Made by a program: the position numbers and the translations under genes
Notes under the pieces: model-generated
What the model saw: the letters and a program-made list of their open reading frames with translations, nothing else
Databases searched by the model: none
Told to the model about the DNA's origin: nothing
Shown: positions 52,131 through 59,857 of the stretch, piece by piece
Numbering within the stretch: the stretch's first letter is position 1
How the letters are laid out: every line of letters starts with the position of its first letter
Origin: Rhizocola hellebori
GTDB taxonomy: Bacteria > Actinomycetota > Actinomycetes > Mycobacteriales > Micromonosporaceae
Length of the DNA stretch: 64,000 bases
Reading direction: 5' to 3'
Assembly: GCF_016862955.1 (NCBI RefSeq)
Contig: NZ_BONY01000006.1
Location: 1 to 64,000 of the forward strand

Positions 52131-53024
52131 CTAAACTCTGATCAGGGAGAGGAACTCGTTGGTGATCTGGTGCAGATCGTATTCCACGTTCTCGGTGGTC
52201 TGGCGGGACAGTACCGCCGGGATGCCGTGCTCGCCCGGATCGGCGAAGACGGCCTTGCTCTCCCGCAGCGTGTGCCGGAACACGGGCACCTCGATGTCCT
52301 TGAGCCCGTTGATGTATCCCTGAAGTTTGACCATCAGCCCGGCCCCGGCGTATTGGACCATGGTGAAGACGACGCCGAGGATGACCGGGTTGATCGCGAC
52401 GGCCGGGTTCGAGCCGGCCACCCGATCGTATTCGTCGACCAGCTGCGAAAGCCTGGTACGCAAATAGTCAATGCCCAATGTGGACAGATAGTCGGCCTTG
52501 GCCGGCACGAGGATGTGCTGGCTGGCGACCACGGCGGTGCGGGTTACCATGTTGAAATTGGGCGCGCAGTCCATCAGGATCACGTCGTACTCTTCGAAAG
52601 CCTTGCCCGCCAAGGCGTCTGCCAGCAGACGGTAGACGCGAAGGTAGTGCGGGTTGAAGGTCTGGTAGCGGGCGCCGCCCAGCCCGTGGGCCAAATCGAG
52701 CTCCACGTCCACCAGGCGAAGGTCGGAGGAGATCAGGTCGAGGCGGCCTCTTTCCAGCGCGGCGTTGACCCGCGGCGGGGTGAGCACCAGTTCTTCCAGG
52801 TTTTTGGCTGCGCCGGACATGATGTACGACTCGTACCAGCGCAGAATCGTGCGATCGGGATCCCACTCATCGGGCCGATAGAACGAGAACGTCAGGCTGG
52901 CCTGTGGGTCGAGGTCGATGAGGAGCACCTTGCGGCCCCGGTTGGCGATCTCAGCGCCGAGGTTGGCGGTCATCGTGGTCTTGCCGACCCCGCCTTTGTA
53001 ATTGAGCACCGCGACGACTGTCAT
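52131..53024 (-). CDS. ParA/Soj-like ATPase
   Basis: A 297-residue deviant-Walker ATPase. The Walker A motif is KGGVGKTT (residues 10-17) with the signature Lys, Walker A' is LLIDLDPQASLTF, and Walker B is VILMDCAPNFN. Such ATPases position DNA or protein cargo on the nucleoid or membrane. There is no parB or parS-like repeat nearby, and it is not the chromosomal parAB locus. The ATG overlaps the flavoprotein stop by 4 nt, so the three genes form an operon. Confidence 0.87.
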   Translation of the reverse strand: MTVVAVLNYKGGVGKTTMTANLGAEIANRGRKVLLIDLDPQASLTFSFYRPDEWDPDRTILRWYESYIMSGAAKNLEELVLTPPRVNAALERGRLDLISSDLRLVDVELDLAHGLGGARYQTFNPHYLRVYRLLADALAGKAFEEYDVILMDCAPNFNMVTRTAVVASQHILVPAKADYLSTLGIDYLRTRLSQLVDEYDRVAGSNPAVAINPVILGVVFTMVQYAGAGLMVKLQGYINGLKDIEVPVFRHTLRESKAVFADPGEHGIPAVLSRQTTENVEYDLHQITNEFLSLIRV

Positions 53025-54352
53025 TCGTTCACGCTACGTGATCCCCTGACGACTTTGGCTACGATGGACGGCTGAAAAAGTGCACTCGGTGGGATGACCA
53101 GATGCTGGACCGAACTGAACACCCGGCGGACAACCGGGTCATAGCGGGCGGCGAGCTGGACCCGGCGCGAGTAGCGGTTGAGCAGAGCGATGCCGGGCGG
53201 CCTGGGGCCTTGCGTCTCGGGGAAGGCGAAGTCGCCGCCGGCCGCGAAACGCCATGGCGTGGCCAGAATCGAGCCGACTTCCCGGTAGTAGTCGCGGGCC
53301 ATCGCGGCATCGGCGCTGGAGTGCTTGTCCAGCATCCGCCCCAGCGCGAGCGCGTCGAGGGCGGCACAAGTCATGCCCTGGCCGTAAATCGGGTTGAAGC
53401 TACAGACAGCATCTCCGGTCGTGACAAACCCACCCGGTACAAGACGAAGCTTCTCAAAATAGCGACGACGGCTGGACGGGAATCCGTAGGACACGACCTC
53501 GCTCAAAGGCTCGCCGTCGCGAAGCAGGTCAGCGATGGCCGGGTAGGGCAGCTCCTTGGCGAACCGCTGGAACTCGGCCTCGTCCTTGGGGAACTGGCCG
53601 TGCCAGCCGCCGATGGAGACCAGCCAGCGGTCGCCCTCGATGGGCAGGATGAGCCCGGCCCGCCTGCCCCGCGGCGGGGTGGGCAGGATGAAGACGCAGA
53701 CGCCTTCGGGCAGGAAGCCCGGCTCGCGGCGAAACACCCGGGTGGAATAGCCCACCCCGATTTTCACCTCCGCCGCTTCCGGGACGGGGAAGTCGAGGTT
53801 GGCCAGCCAGCGGTCGGAACGGCTGCCACGCCCGGTGGCATCGACGACAAGATTGGCGGCCAGCGTCTCGCCGTCGTCGAGCCGGACCCCGGTGACGCCC
53901 AGCGAGCTGCCGGTGAGCGCGGCGATGGCCACACCGTCGCGAATGGACACGTTGGGGTGCGCCAGAAGCCGGCCGCGCAGCGTGGTCTCCAGGAATGGGC
54001 GGCTGAACGAGACCAGGTGCAGTCCGGTGTCGGCGGGCGGCCACACCACCCCGAAACGGTGGATGCACATGTCGCGCCCGGCCTCGAAGGGCACCGCCCC
54101 ACCGGCGACGAGCTCTTCTTTGACGCCGGGAAACAGCTCGTCGAGCGCGGCCTGCCCGGAGGCCAGCAAAACGTGCGGGTGATGCCCCTGCGGCACGCCG
54201 CGGCGTGGCACCGGATTGTCGGGCAGGATGTCCCGGTCGAGAACGGTGACCCGGTCGAAGCGGCTGGCCAGGGCTTGGGCGGCGGTCAAACCCGCAACGC
54301 TGGCTCCAATGACGACGGCATGACTTCTCCCCACGTCCCCGGACAGTAGCAC
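53021..54352 (-). CDS. FAD-dependent oxidoreductase
   Basis: A 443-residue flavoprotein of the PHBH/tryptophan-halogenase-like fold. Motifs are the dinucleotide site VVIGASVAGLTAAQAL, the DG-type segment LVVDATGRGSRSD and GDAVCSFNPIYGQGM (the GD motif). The FNPxYGQG form is common in actinobacterial FAD-dependent hydroxylases or isoprenoid epoxidase-like proteins of unknown substrate. GTG start at 54352 is the 5'-most; GTG 54334 is possible. A TAATAA box lies 7 nt before GTG 54352. Divergent from the PadR gene. Confidence 0.82.
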   Translation of the reverse strand: MLLSGDVGRSHAVVIGASVAGLTAAQALASRFDRVTVLDRDILPDNPVPRRGVPQGHHPHVLLASGQAALDELFPGVKEELVAGGAVPFEAGRDMCIHRFGVVWPPADTGLHLVSFSRPFLETTLRGRLLAHPNVSIRDGVAIAALTGSSLGVTGVRLDDGETLAANLVVDATGRGSRSDRWLANLDFPVPEAAEVKIGVGYSTRVFRREPGFLPEGVCVFILPTPPRGRRAGLILPIEGDRWLVSIGGWHGQFPKDEAEFQRFAKELPYPAIADLLRDGEPLSEVVSYGFPSSRRRYFEKLRLVPGGFVTTGDAVCSFNPIYGQGMTCAALDALALGRMLDKHSSADAAMARDYYREVGSILATPWRFAAGGDFAFPETQGPRPPGIALLNRYSRRVQLAARYDPVVRRVFSSVQHLVIPPSALFQPSIVAKVVRGSRSVNE

Positions 54353-54372
54353 CGCCGGGTTATTACGTTATA

Positions 54373-54395
54373 CGATATAGCGCGTCGCGATATAG
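54373..54395. promoter_or_regulatory. direct repeat CGATATAG x2, candidate PadR operator
   Basis: CGATATAG occurs at 54373-54380 and 54388-54395, a 15-bp period, in the 60-bp gap between the flavoprotein and PadR genes. AT-rich TATA/ATAT motifs of this type are common PadR-family targets. Confidence 0.5.
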
Positions 54396-54412
54396 AGCAG
54401 AGCGGAGTGACC

Positions 54413-54721
54413 ATGGATGGCCTGGGCAGGTTCGCCGAGCCGAGTGTGCTGATTCTGGCCAGCCTCGCCGATGGCCCGAAGCACGGCTATGCCCTGATCA
54501 AGGACATCGAGGAGCTGGCGGGCACCACGCTGGGCCCGGGGACGCTCTATGCGGCGCTGGCCAGGCTCGAGCAGCGGCAGCTGATAGAGGCGTTGCCAGA
54601 GCAGGACAGGCGTCGCCCCTACCGGATCACCCCCGCCGGCGCGCAGGCCGTTCGGTCCTATTTGGAGGATGCGCGCCGGGTAGTGGCCGCCGGGCTCAAA
54701 CGGCTGGCGGCGTTCGCATGA
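54413..54721 (+). CDS. PadR family transcriptional regulator
   Basis: A 102-residue winged-helix repressor. Family blocks are LASLADGPKHGYALIKDIEE, LGPGTLYAALARLEQRQLI and RRPYRITPAG. ATG 54413 follows GGAG at 5 nt. The last 4 nt overlap the next gene (ATGA), so it is co-transcribed with a membrane protein, the usual PadR arrangement. It likely controls this pair and perhaps the divergent flavoprotein-ParA operon. Confidence 0.9.
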   Translation: MDGLGRFAEPSVLILASLADGPKHGYALIKDIEELAGTTLGPGTLYAALARLEQRQLIEALPEQDRRRPYRITPAGAQAVRSYLEDARRVVAAGLKRLAAFA

Positions 54722-55383
54722 GATGGCTGCTCGCGCTCTACCCGGCCGCGTGGCGGGAACGATACGGCCCCGAGATGGGCCAGCTGCTTGACGATCTGAA
54801 GCACAGGCCGTGGCCGGCGCGGCTGGCCATGGCCGTCGACCTCGCCCGCGGCGCGGTAGACGCGCATGTCACCAAGGAGTCGCTGATGAGCACAGATACC
54901 CGGCGCGCCCTCAAACAGGGCGTGGTCGTCGGCCTGCTGGTGTGGGCCGCCCTGTCGGTGGAGATCGTGCTGTCCAACGTGGTGTTCCCCAGCCGGGAGG
55001 ACGACGACACGGTCTCCGTCCTGGTCGCCTACCTGGTGATCTTTGCCTCGCTGGCGGCGGTTGGCATCCTGGCCTCGCGCACCGCGGTCAGCACGGGTGG
55101 GCTGGCCCTAGCCGGGGCGATCGCCGGGGCCCTGATCGGCGCCCTGACCATCGGCACCTTCCTCGCCATCGACAACATGTTCCTTGACATTGTCAGCCAG
55201 CAGCAGACCAAAATCGATGCTCTAGCCCGCAGCGGTCAGACGTCCATGCGCTCGTTTATCAACCACAGCCTGCTGTCGGGCATCGTGTTCCTCACCGCGT
55301 TCCTCGCGCTGGCCGGTGCCGGCCTGGCCGCCTTCAGCGGATCGCTCGCCCGGGTAAGGCGGGCGCGAGTCGGCAAAGTTTGA
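54718..55383 (+). CDS. membrane protein co-transcribed with PadR
   Basis: A 221-residue protein that starts MRWLLALYPAAWRERYGPEM, a conserved amphipathic prefix of PadR-linked actinobacterial membrane proteins. A short cytoplasmic helix and four predicted membrane helices (residues 68-90, 102-120, 126-150 and 185-210) follow. Function unknown. Its last 160 bp overlap, on the other strand, the 3' end of the alpha/beta hydrolase frame. Confidence 0.72.
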   Translation: MRWLLALYPAAWRERYGPEMGQLLDDLKHRPWPARLAMAVDLARGAVDAHVTKESLMSTDTRRALKQGVVVGLLVWAALSVEIVLSNVVFPSREDDDTVSVLVAYLVIFASLAAVGILASRTAVSTGGLALAGAIAGALIGALTIGTFLAIDNMFLDIVSQQQTKIDALARSGQTSMRSFINHSLLSGIVFLTAFLALAGAGLAAFSGSLARVRRARVGKV

Positions 55384-56256
55384 CAGGATGGCCATCGTCT
55401 CTTGTGGACGCTCGATGAGGGGCAGATGCCATTGGCCCGCCCGGCCCTCGATGACCACCTCCTGCAGCTGGGGCAGCACCTGCCGCCACCCGGCCAGCGC
55501 GCCATCGATGATGATGATGGGATCCAGCTGCGGGTCGCGCCCGTGCAGGAAGTAGGCCCTGTCCACGCAGGCAAGCTCGGCGGGGGAGGGCGGCTGGAAC
55601 GAAGCGATGTAGGAGGCCTGGCCCAGGAGCGCCGACAGCGGGTAACGGCGGCCCGCCCGGCCCGCCGCGGCGACCAGATCGGGATCGGCGCTCGGCTCCA
55701 TATCCGCGGGCCCGACCGTGCCAGGAACCATATGCACCAACGCATTTACCGCTGGCCCGCCGCGAAACCAGCTGACCGCGGGGACCGCCCACAGCGGCCT
55801 GGCGACAGTGGCCGGGCTGCTGGGCGCGGTGTCCAGAAACAGGGTGACCCTTCCGTAGCCCGCCCCGGCCCGCTGGTACCGGCGAAGGAAGTCGACAGCC
55901 GACATGCCGCCCATCGACCCGCCGTAGACCCGAAGCGCGCCAACGGGAGGATCGATCGTCTCGATGGCGTGCAGCACCTCGCGGAAGGTCAGCTCGACGT
56001 CCACGCCGTGGACGGAGTGACCCACCACGATCATGGCGTCACTCGGCCCGAGGTGGGCGCCGAAGGCCTCGCTTAGCATCGCGCCTGGCATCCGGTACCC
56101 CGGAAAAACCACCAAAAGCCGAAGGGCCGCACCGGAATCGGGCCGGGTGACGAAGAGCTCGGGCCTGGCTGCGCCAGCGCTCCAGGAGCCGATCGCGCTG
56201 TCCAGACTGAGCAAAGCCACTACGGTGCAAAGGATCCGCAGCAGCCGTCGCTTCAC
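55222..56256 (-). CDS. secreted alpha/beta hydrolase-like protein with antisense C-terminal tail
   Basis: A 344-residue protein with a signal peptide (residues 1-30) and an alpha/beta hydrolase core: VVFPGYRMPG, the nucleophile elbow VYGGSMGGMSA, and a late His in GQWHLP. Substrate unknown. The core ends near residue 295, but no stop occurs until 55222. The last roughly 50 residues (Glu/Arg/Gln-rich) are antisense to the PadR-linked membrane gene, and look like read-through after loss of the original stop. It overlaps purC by 4 nt at its start (ATGA). Confidence 0.7.
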   Translation of the reverse strand: MKRRLLRILCTVVALLSLDSAIGSWSAGAARPELFVTRPDSGAALRLLVVFPGYRMPGAMLSEAFGAHLGPSDAMIVVGHSVHGVDVELTFREVLHAIETIDPPVGALRVYGGSMGGMSAVDFLRRYQRAGAGYGRVTLFLDTAPSSPATVARPLWAVPAVSWFRGGPAVNALVHMVPGTVGPADMEPSADPDLVAAAGRAGRRYPLSALLGQASYIASFQPPSPAELACVDRAYFLHGRDPQLDPIIIIDGALAGWRQVLPQLQEVVIEGRAGQWHLPLIERPQETMAILSNFADSRPPYPGERSAEGGQAGTGQREERGEEHDARQQAVVDKRAHGRLTAAG

Positions 56257-57083
56257 GACCAGGCAGACCCGGTCAGGCGTTCATAGCCGGCCAGATAGCG
56301 AGCGCGGGTGGCCTCGACCACGTGCGGCGGGACCACAGGACCGGGGGCGGTCTTGTCCCATCCGGTGCTGACGGTCCAGTCGCGCAGCGGCTGCTTGTCG
56401 AAGCTCGGCTGAACCCGGCCGGGCTCGTACTTCTCGGCCGGCCAGAAGCGCGAAGAGTCGGGCGTGAGCACCTCGTCGCCGAGAACAAGCTGCCCCGACG
56501 GATCCCAGCCAAGCTCGATCTTGGTATCGGCGATGATGATGCCGCGTTCCTGTGCTATCTCGAAGCCGCGCCTGTACACGGCCAGGGTGATCTGCCGCAG
56601 ATCCTCGGCCGTCTCCGGCCCCACCTTGTGCACGACCTCATCGAAGGTCATCGGCTCGTCGTGTTCCCCGACGGGCGCCTTGGTGGATGGGGTGAAGATG
56701 GCCTCCGGCAACCGCGAGGACTCCACCAGCCCGGGTGGCAGGGCCACTCCCGAAACCGAGCCGTGCGCCTTGTAGTCGCGCAGCCCCGATCCGGTCAGGT
56801 AGCCACGCGCCACACACTCCACGGGAACCATGGCCAGGTGCTGGCAGCGGATGGCCCGCCCGGCGAACTCGGCCGGAACATCGGTGGAGATGACATGGTT
56901 GGGCACGATGTCGCGCAGCTGCTCGAACCACCACAGCGACATTGCCGTGAGGATCTTGCCCTTGTCCGGGATGGGCGTCGGCAGGATGACGTCGAAGACG
57001 GAGACCCTGTCCGAGGCAACCAGAACGATGTCGTCCCCGTCGCGGTAGACATCGCGAACCTTGCCCGAATGCAGCAGTTTCAC
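56253..57083 (-). CDS. purC: phosphoribosylaminoimidazole-succinocarboxamide synthase
   Basis: SAICAR synthetase, the step joining aspartate to CAIR in purine synthesis. The 276-residue protein has LLHSGKVRDVYRDGDD, the family motif VECVARGYLTGSG and TKIELGWDPSGQL (DxKxEFG-like site). GTG 57083 opens the conserved N-terminus; TATCCT lies 6 nt before it, so the mRNA is probably leaderless. It is divergent from era, 22 bp apart, and overlaps the hydrolase gene downstream. Confidence 0.95.
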   Translation of the reverse strand: MKLLHSGKVRDVYRDGDDIVLVASDRVSVFDVILPTPIPDKGKILTAMSLWWFEQLRDIVPNHVISTDVPAEFAGRAIRCQHLAMVPVECVARGYLTGSGLRDYKAHGSVSGVALPPGLVESSRLPEAIFTPSTKAPVGEHDEPMTFDEVVHKVGPETAEDLRQITLAVYRRGFEIAQERGIIIADTKIELGWDPSGQLVLGDEVLTPDSSRFWPAEKYEPGRVQPSFDKQPLRDWTVSTGWDKTAPGPVVPPHVVEATRARYLAGYERLTGSAWS

Positions 57084-57089
57084 CCCGGC

Positions 57090-57099
57090 AGGATAGCGT
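57090..57099. promoter_or_regulatory. overlapping divergent -10 elements of purC and era
   Basis: Minus strand TATCCT (57095-57090) is 6 nt before purC GTG 57083. Plus strand TAGCGT (57094-57099) is 6 nt before era GTG 57106. The two hexamers share the base pairs 57094-57095, so each polymerase would need the same TA step. Confidence 0.65.
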
Positions 57100-57105
57100 G
57101 AGCAG

Positions 57106-57987
57106 GTGAGCTCGTATCGCGCCGGCTTCGCCTGCTTCGTAGGCCGCCCGAACGCCGGAAAATCCACTTTGACCAACGCCCTCGTTGGTCAAAAGATCGC
57201 GATCACCTCCAACAAGCCGCAGACCACCCGGCACATCATCCGCGGCGTGCTGCACCGCCCGGAAGCGCAGCTCGTGCTCGTGGACACGCCCGGCCTGCAC
57301 CGCCCGAAGACCCTGCTCGGCCAGCGCCTCAACGACCTGGTCCGGGCCACCTGGAGCGAGGTCGACGCGATCGGCCTGTGCATCCCGGCCAACGAACCGG
57401 TCGGCAAGGGCGACAGTTTCATCGCCTCCGAGATCGGCGAGCTGAAGGCCTCGCTCGTGGCGGTGGTGACCAAGACCGACCTGGTCAGCAAGAAGGAGCT
57501 CACCGAGCAGCTGATGGCCGTCTCCCAGCTGGGCGAGTTCGCCGACATCGTGCCGTGCAGCGCCGTCTCCGGCGACCAGCTCGGCGTGCTCACCGATGTG
57601 ATGATCTCGCATCTGCCCAGCTCGCCGCAGCTCTACCCGGACAGCATGCTGACCGACGAGCCCGAGCACGTGCTCATCGCCGAGATGATCCGCGAGGCCG
57701 CCCTGGAAGGGGTGCGCGATGAGCTGCCGCACTCGATCGCTGTACTGGTCGAGGAGATCATCCCCGAGGGCAACCTCACCAAGATCTACGCCGACATCTA
57801 CGTGGAACGACAATCCCAGAAGGCCATCGTCATCGGCGCTCGCGCCGAGCGGCTCAAACGGGTCGGGATGACCGCGCGGGCCCAGATCGAGGACCTGCTC
57901 GGCAAAAGGGTCTACCTCGACCTGCATGTTCGAGTCGCCCAGGATTGGCAGCGAGACCCGAGACAGTTACGCAAACTAGGCTTCTAG
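57106..57987 (+). CDS. era: GTPase Era
   Basis: Binds the 3' end of 16S rRNA in 30S maturation. The 293-residue protein has G1 GRPNAGKST, G2/G3 TTRHIIRG and DTPGLHRP, G4 TKTDL and a C-terminal KH domain with QKAIVIGARAERLKRVG. GTG start, leaderless by the -10 test. In relatives it follows the corC and deaminase genes; here 23 kb separate them. Confidence 0.96.
   Translation: MSSYRAGFACFVGRPNAGKSTLTNALVGQKIAITSNKPQTTRHIIRGVLHRPEAQLVLVDTPGLHRPKTLLGQRLNDLVRATWSEVDAIGLCIPANEPVGKGDSFIASEIGELKASLVAVVTKTDLVSKKELTEQLMAVSQLGEFADIVPCSAVSGDQLGVLTDVMISHLPSSPQLYPDSMLTDEPEHVLIAEMIREAALEGVRDELPHSIAVLVEEIIPEGNLTKIYADIYVERQSQKAIVIGARAERLKRVGMTARAQIEDLLGKRVYLDLHVRVAQDWQRDPRQLRKLGF
57977..57982 (+). promoter_or_regulatory. 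-10 hexamer of leaderless recO
   Basis: TAGGCT, 6 nt before GTG 57989, inside the last codons of era. Confidence 0.45.
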
Positions 57988-57988
57988 C

Positions 57989-58738
57989 GTGCGCAAGCCC
58001 CTCTACCGCGATCACGCCCTGGTGCTGCGAGTCCAGCGCCTCGGCGAGGCCGACCGCATCATCAGCCTGCTGACCCGTACCCACGGCCGGGTCCGGGCGG
58101 TCGCGCGGGGCGTGCGGCGCACCACCTCCCGCTTCGGGGCGCGGCTGGAACCGTTCGGCCACATCGATGTCCAGTGCAGCGAGGGTTCCTCGCTCGACAC
58201 CGTGATGCAGGTGGAAGGGCTCAGCCTGTTCGGGCGTCACCTGCTGGAGGACTATCCGCGCTACACCACGGCCAGCGCCATCGCGGAAACAGCCGAAAGG
58301 CTTACCCCGATCGAGAAGGAACCCACGCTGCGGCTCTACCTGCTCACCCTCGGCGCGCTCAACGCGCTGGCGGAGAAGGAACGCCCGGCCACCCTGATCC
58401 TCGACGCCTACCTGCTGCGGGCCATGTCCTACGCGGGCTGGGCGCCTTCCCTTCGCGCGTGTGCCGTGTGCGCCGAGGCCGGGCCGCACCGGGCGTTCTC
58501 CGTCCCGGCCGGGGGAGTGGTCTGCCCCAACTGCCGTCCGCCCGGCGCCGCCCACCCGAGCACCGATGCGCTCAACCTCATGAACGCCCTCTTGGAAGGC
58601 GATTGGGGGACAGCGCAAAGCACAGATGTGAAGATTCGGGGGGAGTCGAGCGGACTCGTCGCGGCGCATCTGCAATGGCACCTCGAGCGCGGGTTACGCT
58701 CTCTCCCGCTAGTTGATCGACGGGAGAGCACCACGTGA
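57989..58738 (+). CDS. recO: DNA repair protein RecO
   Basis: Loads RecA and anneals single strands in the RecFOR pathway. The 249-residue protein has the OB-fold N-terminus ([20 protein letters not shown]), a helical domain and the zinc site CAVCAEAG...CPNCRPPG. It starts 1 nt after the era stop and overlaps uppS by 4 nt (GTGA). Confidence 0.95.
   Translation: MRKPLYRDHALVLRVQRLGEADRIISLLTRTHGRVRAVARGVRRTTSRFGARLEPFGHIDVQCSEGSSLDTVMQVEGLSLFGRHLLEDYPRYTTASAIAETAERLTPIEKEPTLRLYLLTLGALNALAEKERPATLILDAYLLRAMSYAGWAPSLRACAVCAEAGPHRAFSVPAGGVVCPNCRPPGAAHPSTDALNLMNALLEGDWGTAQSTDVKIRGESSGLVAAHLQWHLERGLRSLPLVDRRESTT
58701..58728 (+). promoter_or_regulatory. hairpin covering the uppS ribosome binding site
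   Basis: CTCTCCCG (58701-58708) and CGGGAGAG (58721-58728) are perfect complements. The second arm is the Shine-Dalgarno sequence 6 nt before GTG 58735. The hairpin would be opened by ribosomes finishing recO. Confidence 0.5.
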
Positions 58739-59526
58739 AGAAGCCGCCCACGCCGCATCCTTCCGGCGCGCGCCCACCCAAGCTGCCCGCTGCGGCGCTG
58801 CCCAAACACATCGCCATCGTCATGGACGGCAATGGCCGCTGGGCCAAGGAGCGCGGGCTGGCCCGTACCGAAGGCCACAAACAGGGCGAGTACTCCCTCT
58901 TCGACACCGTCGAGGGCGCCATCGAGCTGGGCATCCCCTACCTGTCGGCCTACGCCTTCTCCACCGAGAACTGGAAACGCTCGCCCGAGGAAATCCGTTT
59001 CCTCATGGGCTTCAACCGCGACGTGATCCGCCGCCGCCGCGACCAGCTGGTTGAGCTCGGCGTCCGTGTCGTCTGGTCCGGCCGCCGTGGCCGGCTCTGG
59101 AAAAGCGTCATCGACGAGCTGGAAACCGCCGAGCTGATGAGCCGCCGCAACTCCACGCTCACCCTCCAGTTCTGCGTCAACTACGGCGGCCAGGCCGAAA
59201 TCGCCGATGCCGCCGCGGCCATCGCCCACGACGTCGCCTCCGGCCGCCTCAAGCCCGACAAGGTGACCGAGAAACTTTTCGCCAAATATCTCTACCACCC
59301 CGAGGTTCCCGAGGTGGACCTGTTCCTGCGCCCATCCGGCGAGCAACGCACCAGCAACTTCCTGCTGTGGCAGTCGGCCTACGCCGAACACATCTACCTC
59401 GACACCCTCTGGCCCGACTTCGACCGCCGCCACCTGTGGTACGCCTGCGAGCTTTTCGCCCAGCGCGACCGCCGTTTCGGCGGTGCCATCCCCAACCCGG
59501 TCGCCCCCGCCAAGGCCACCGTCTAA
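58735..59526 (+). CDS. uppS: isoprenyl transferase (undecaprenyl diphosphate synthase family)
   Basis: Cis-prenyltransferase making the polyprenyl carrier for cell-wall synthesis. The 263-residue protein has [15 protein letters not shown] (catalytic Asp), [24 protein letters not shown] and [21 protein letters not shown] start coupled to recO. Chain length cannot be predicted, as actinobacteria often have several such enzymes. Confidence 0.94.
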   Translation: MKKPPTPHPSGARPPKLPAAALPKHIAIVMDGNGRWAKERGLARTEGHKQGEYSLFDTVEGAIELGIPYLSAYAFSTENWKRSPEEIRFLMGFNRDVIRRRRDQLVELGVRVVWSGRRGRLWKSVIDELETAELMSRRNSTLTLQFCVNYGGQAEIADAAAAIAHDVASGRLKPDKVTEKLFAKYLYHPEVPEVDLFLRPSGEQRTSNFLLWQSAYAEHIYLDTLWPDFDRRHLWYACELFAQRDRRFGGAIPNPVAPAKATV

Positions 59527-59857
59527 AGCATTTTCCCTTACGCCGCTTCGTCGTGGCCCCTCGCCGTATCTCCCGGCGGCAACGCCACCTTCGTGCTTGG
59601 CCGCGCCCGCCGGCTACGCCGCCGAACCCCGCAGACGCTAGATCATCGCCAAACTCTCCCAGGCTTCGCCAACACCATGCCGTCCCGCAGTGATGCTTGG
59701 CGTGCACCCGCGTCGTCGTCGCGCCGCAGTCCGGACACTCCAACGCCACCGGGTCGCCTGCACCGAGCCGCCGCTGTCCTATATGGACAGAAGCCGATCA
59801 CGTGGCATTGCTATCGAACGAGCCGTTGATCAGACAGTCCCGCCGCGTCGAGGATGA
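59527..59857. other. 331-bp intergenic region after uppS
   Basis: No intact gene is convincing. On the minus strand, 59749 to about 59620 could encode a zinc-ribbon-like fragment (LECPDCGATTTRVHAKHHCG). The rest shows no recognisable feature. No clear terminator for uppS is seen. Confidence 0.5.
59618..59749 (-). pseudogene. possible zinc-ribbon gene fragment
   Basis: From GTG 59749 the minus strand reads ALECPDCGATTTRVHAKHHC followed by GTAWCWRSLGEFGDD. The CPxC and HxxHC spacing would bind zinc. After about 45 residues the frame runs into the antisense of uppS without plausible protein sequence. It may be a remnant or a very small gene with a misplaced end. There is no ribosome binding site. 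Confidence 0.25.

Noticed and set aside
51721-53024. ParA and partner considered as the chromosomal parAB or a plasmid partition locus
   Set aside because: The partner has no ParB or HTH features, no parS-like repeats are present, and the pair is translationally coupled to a flavoprotein.
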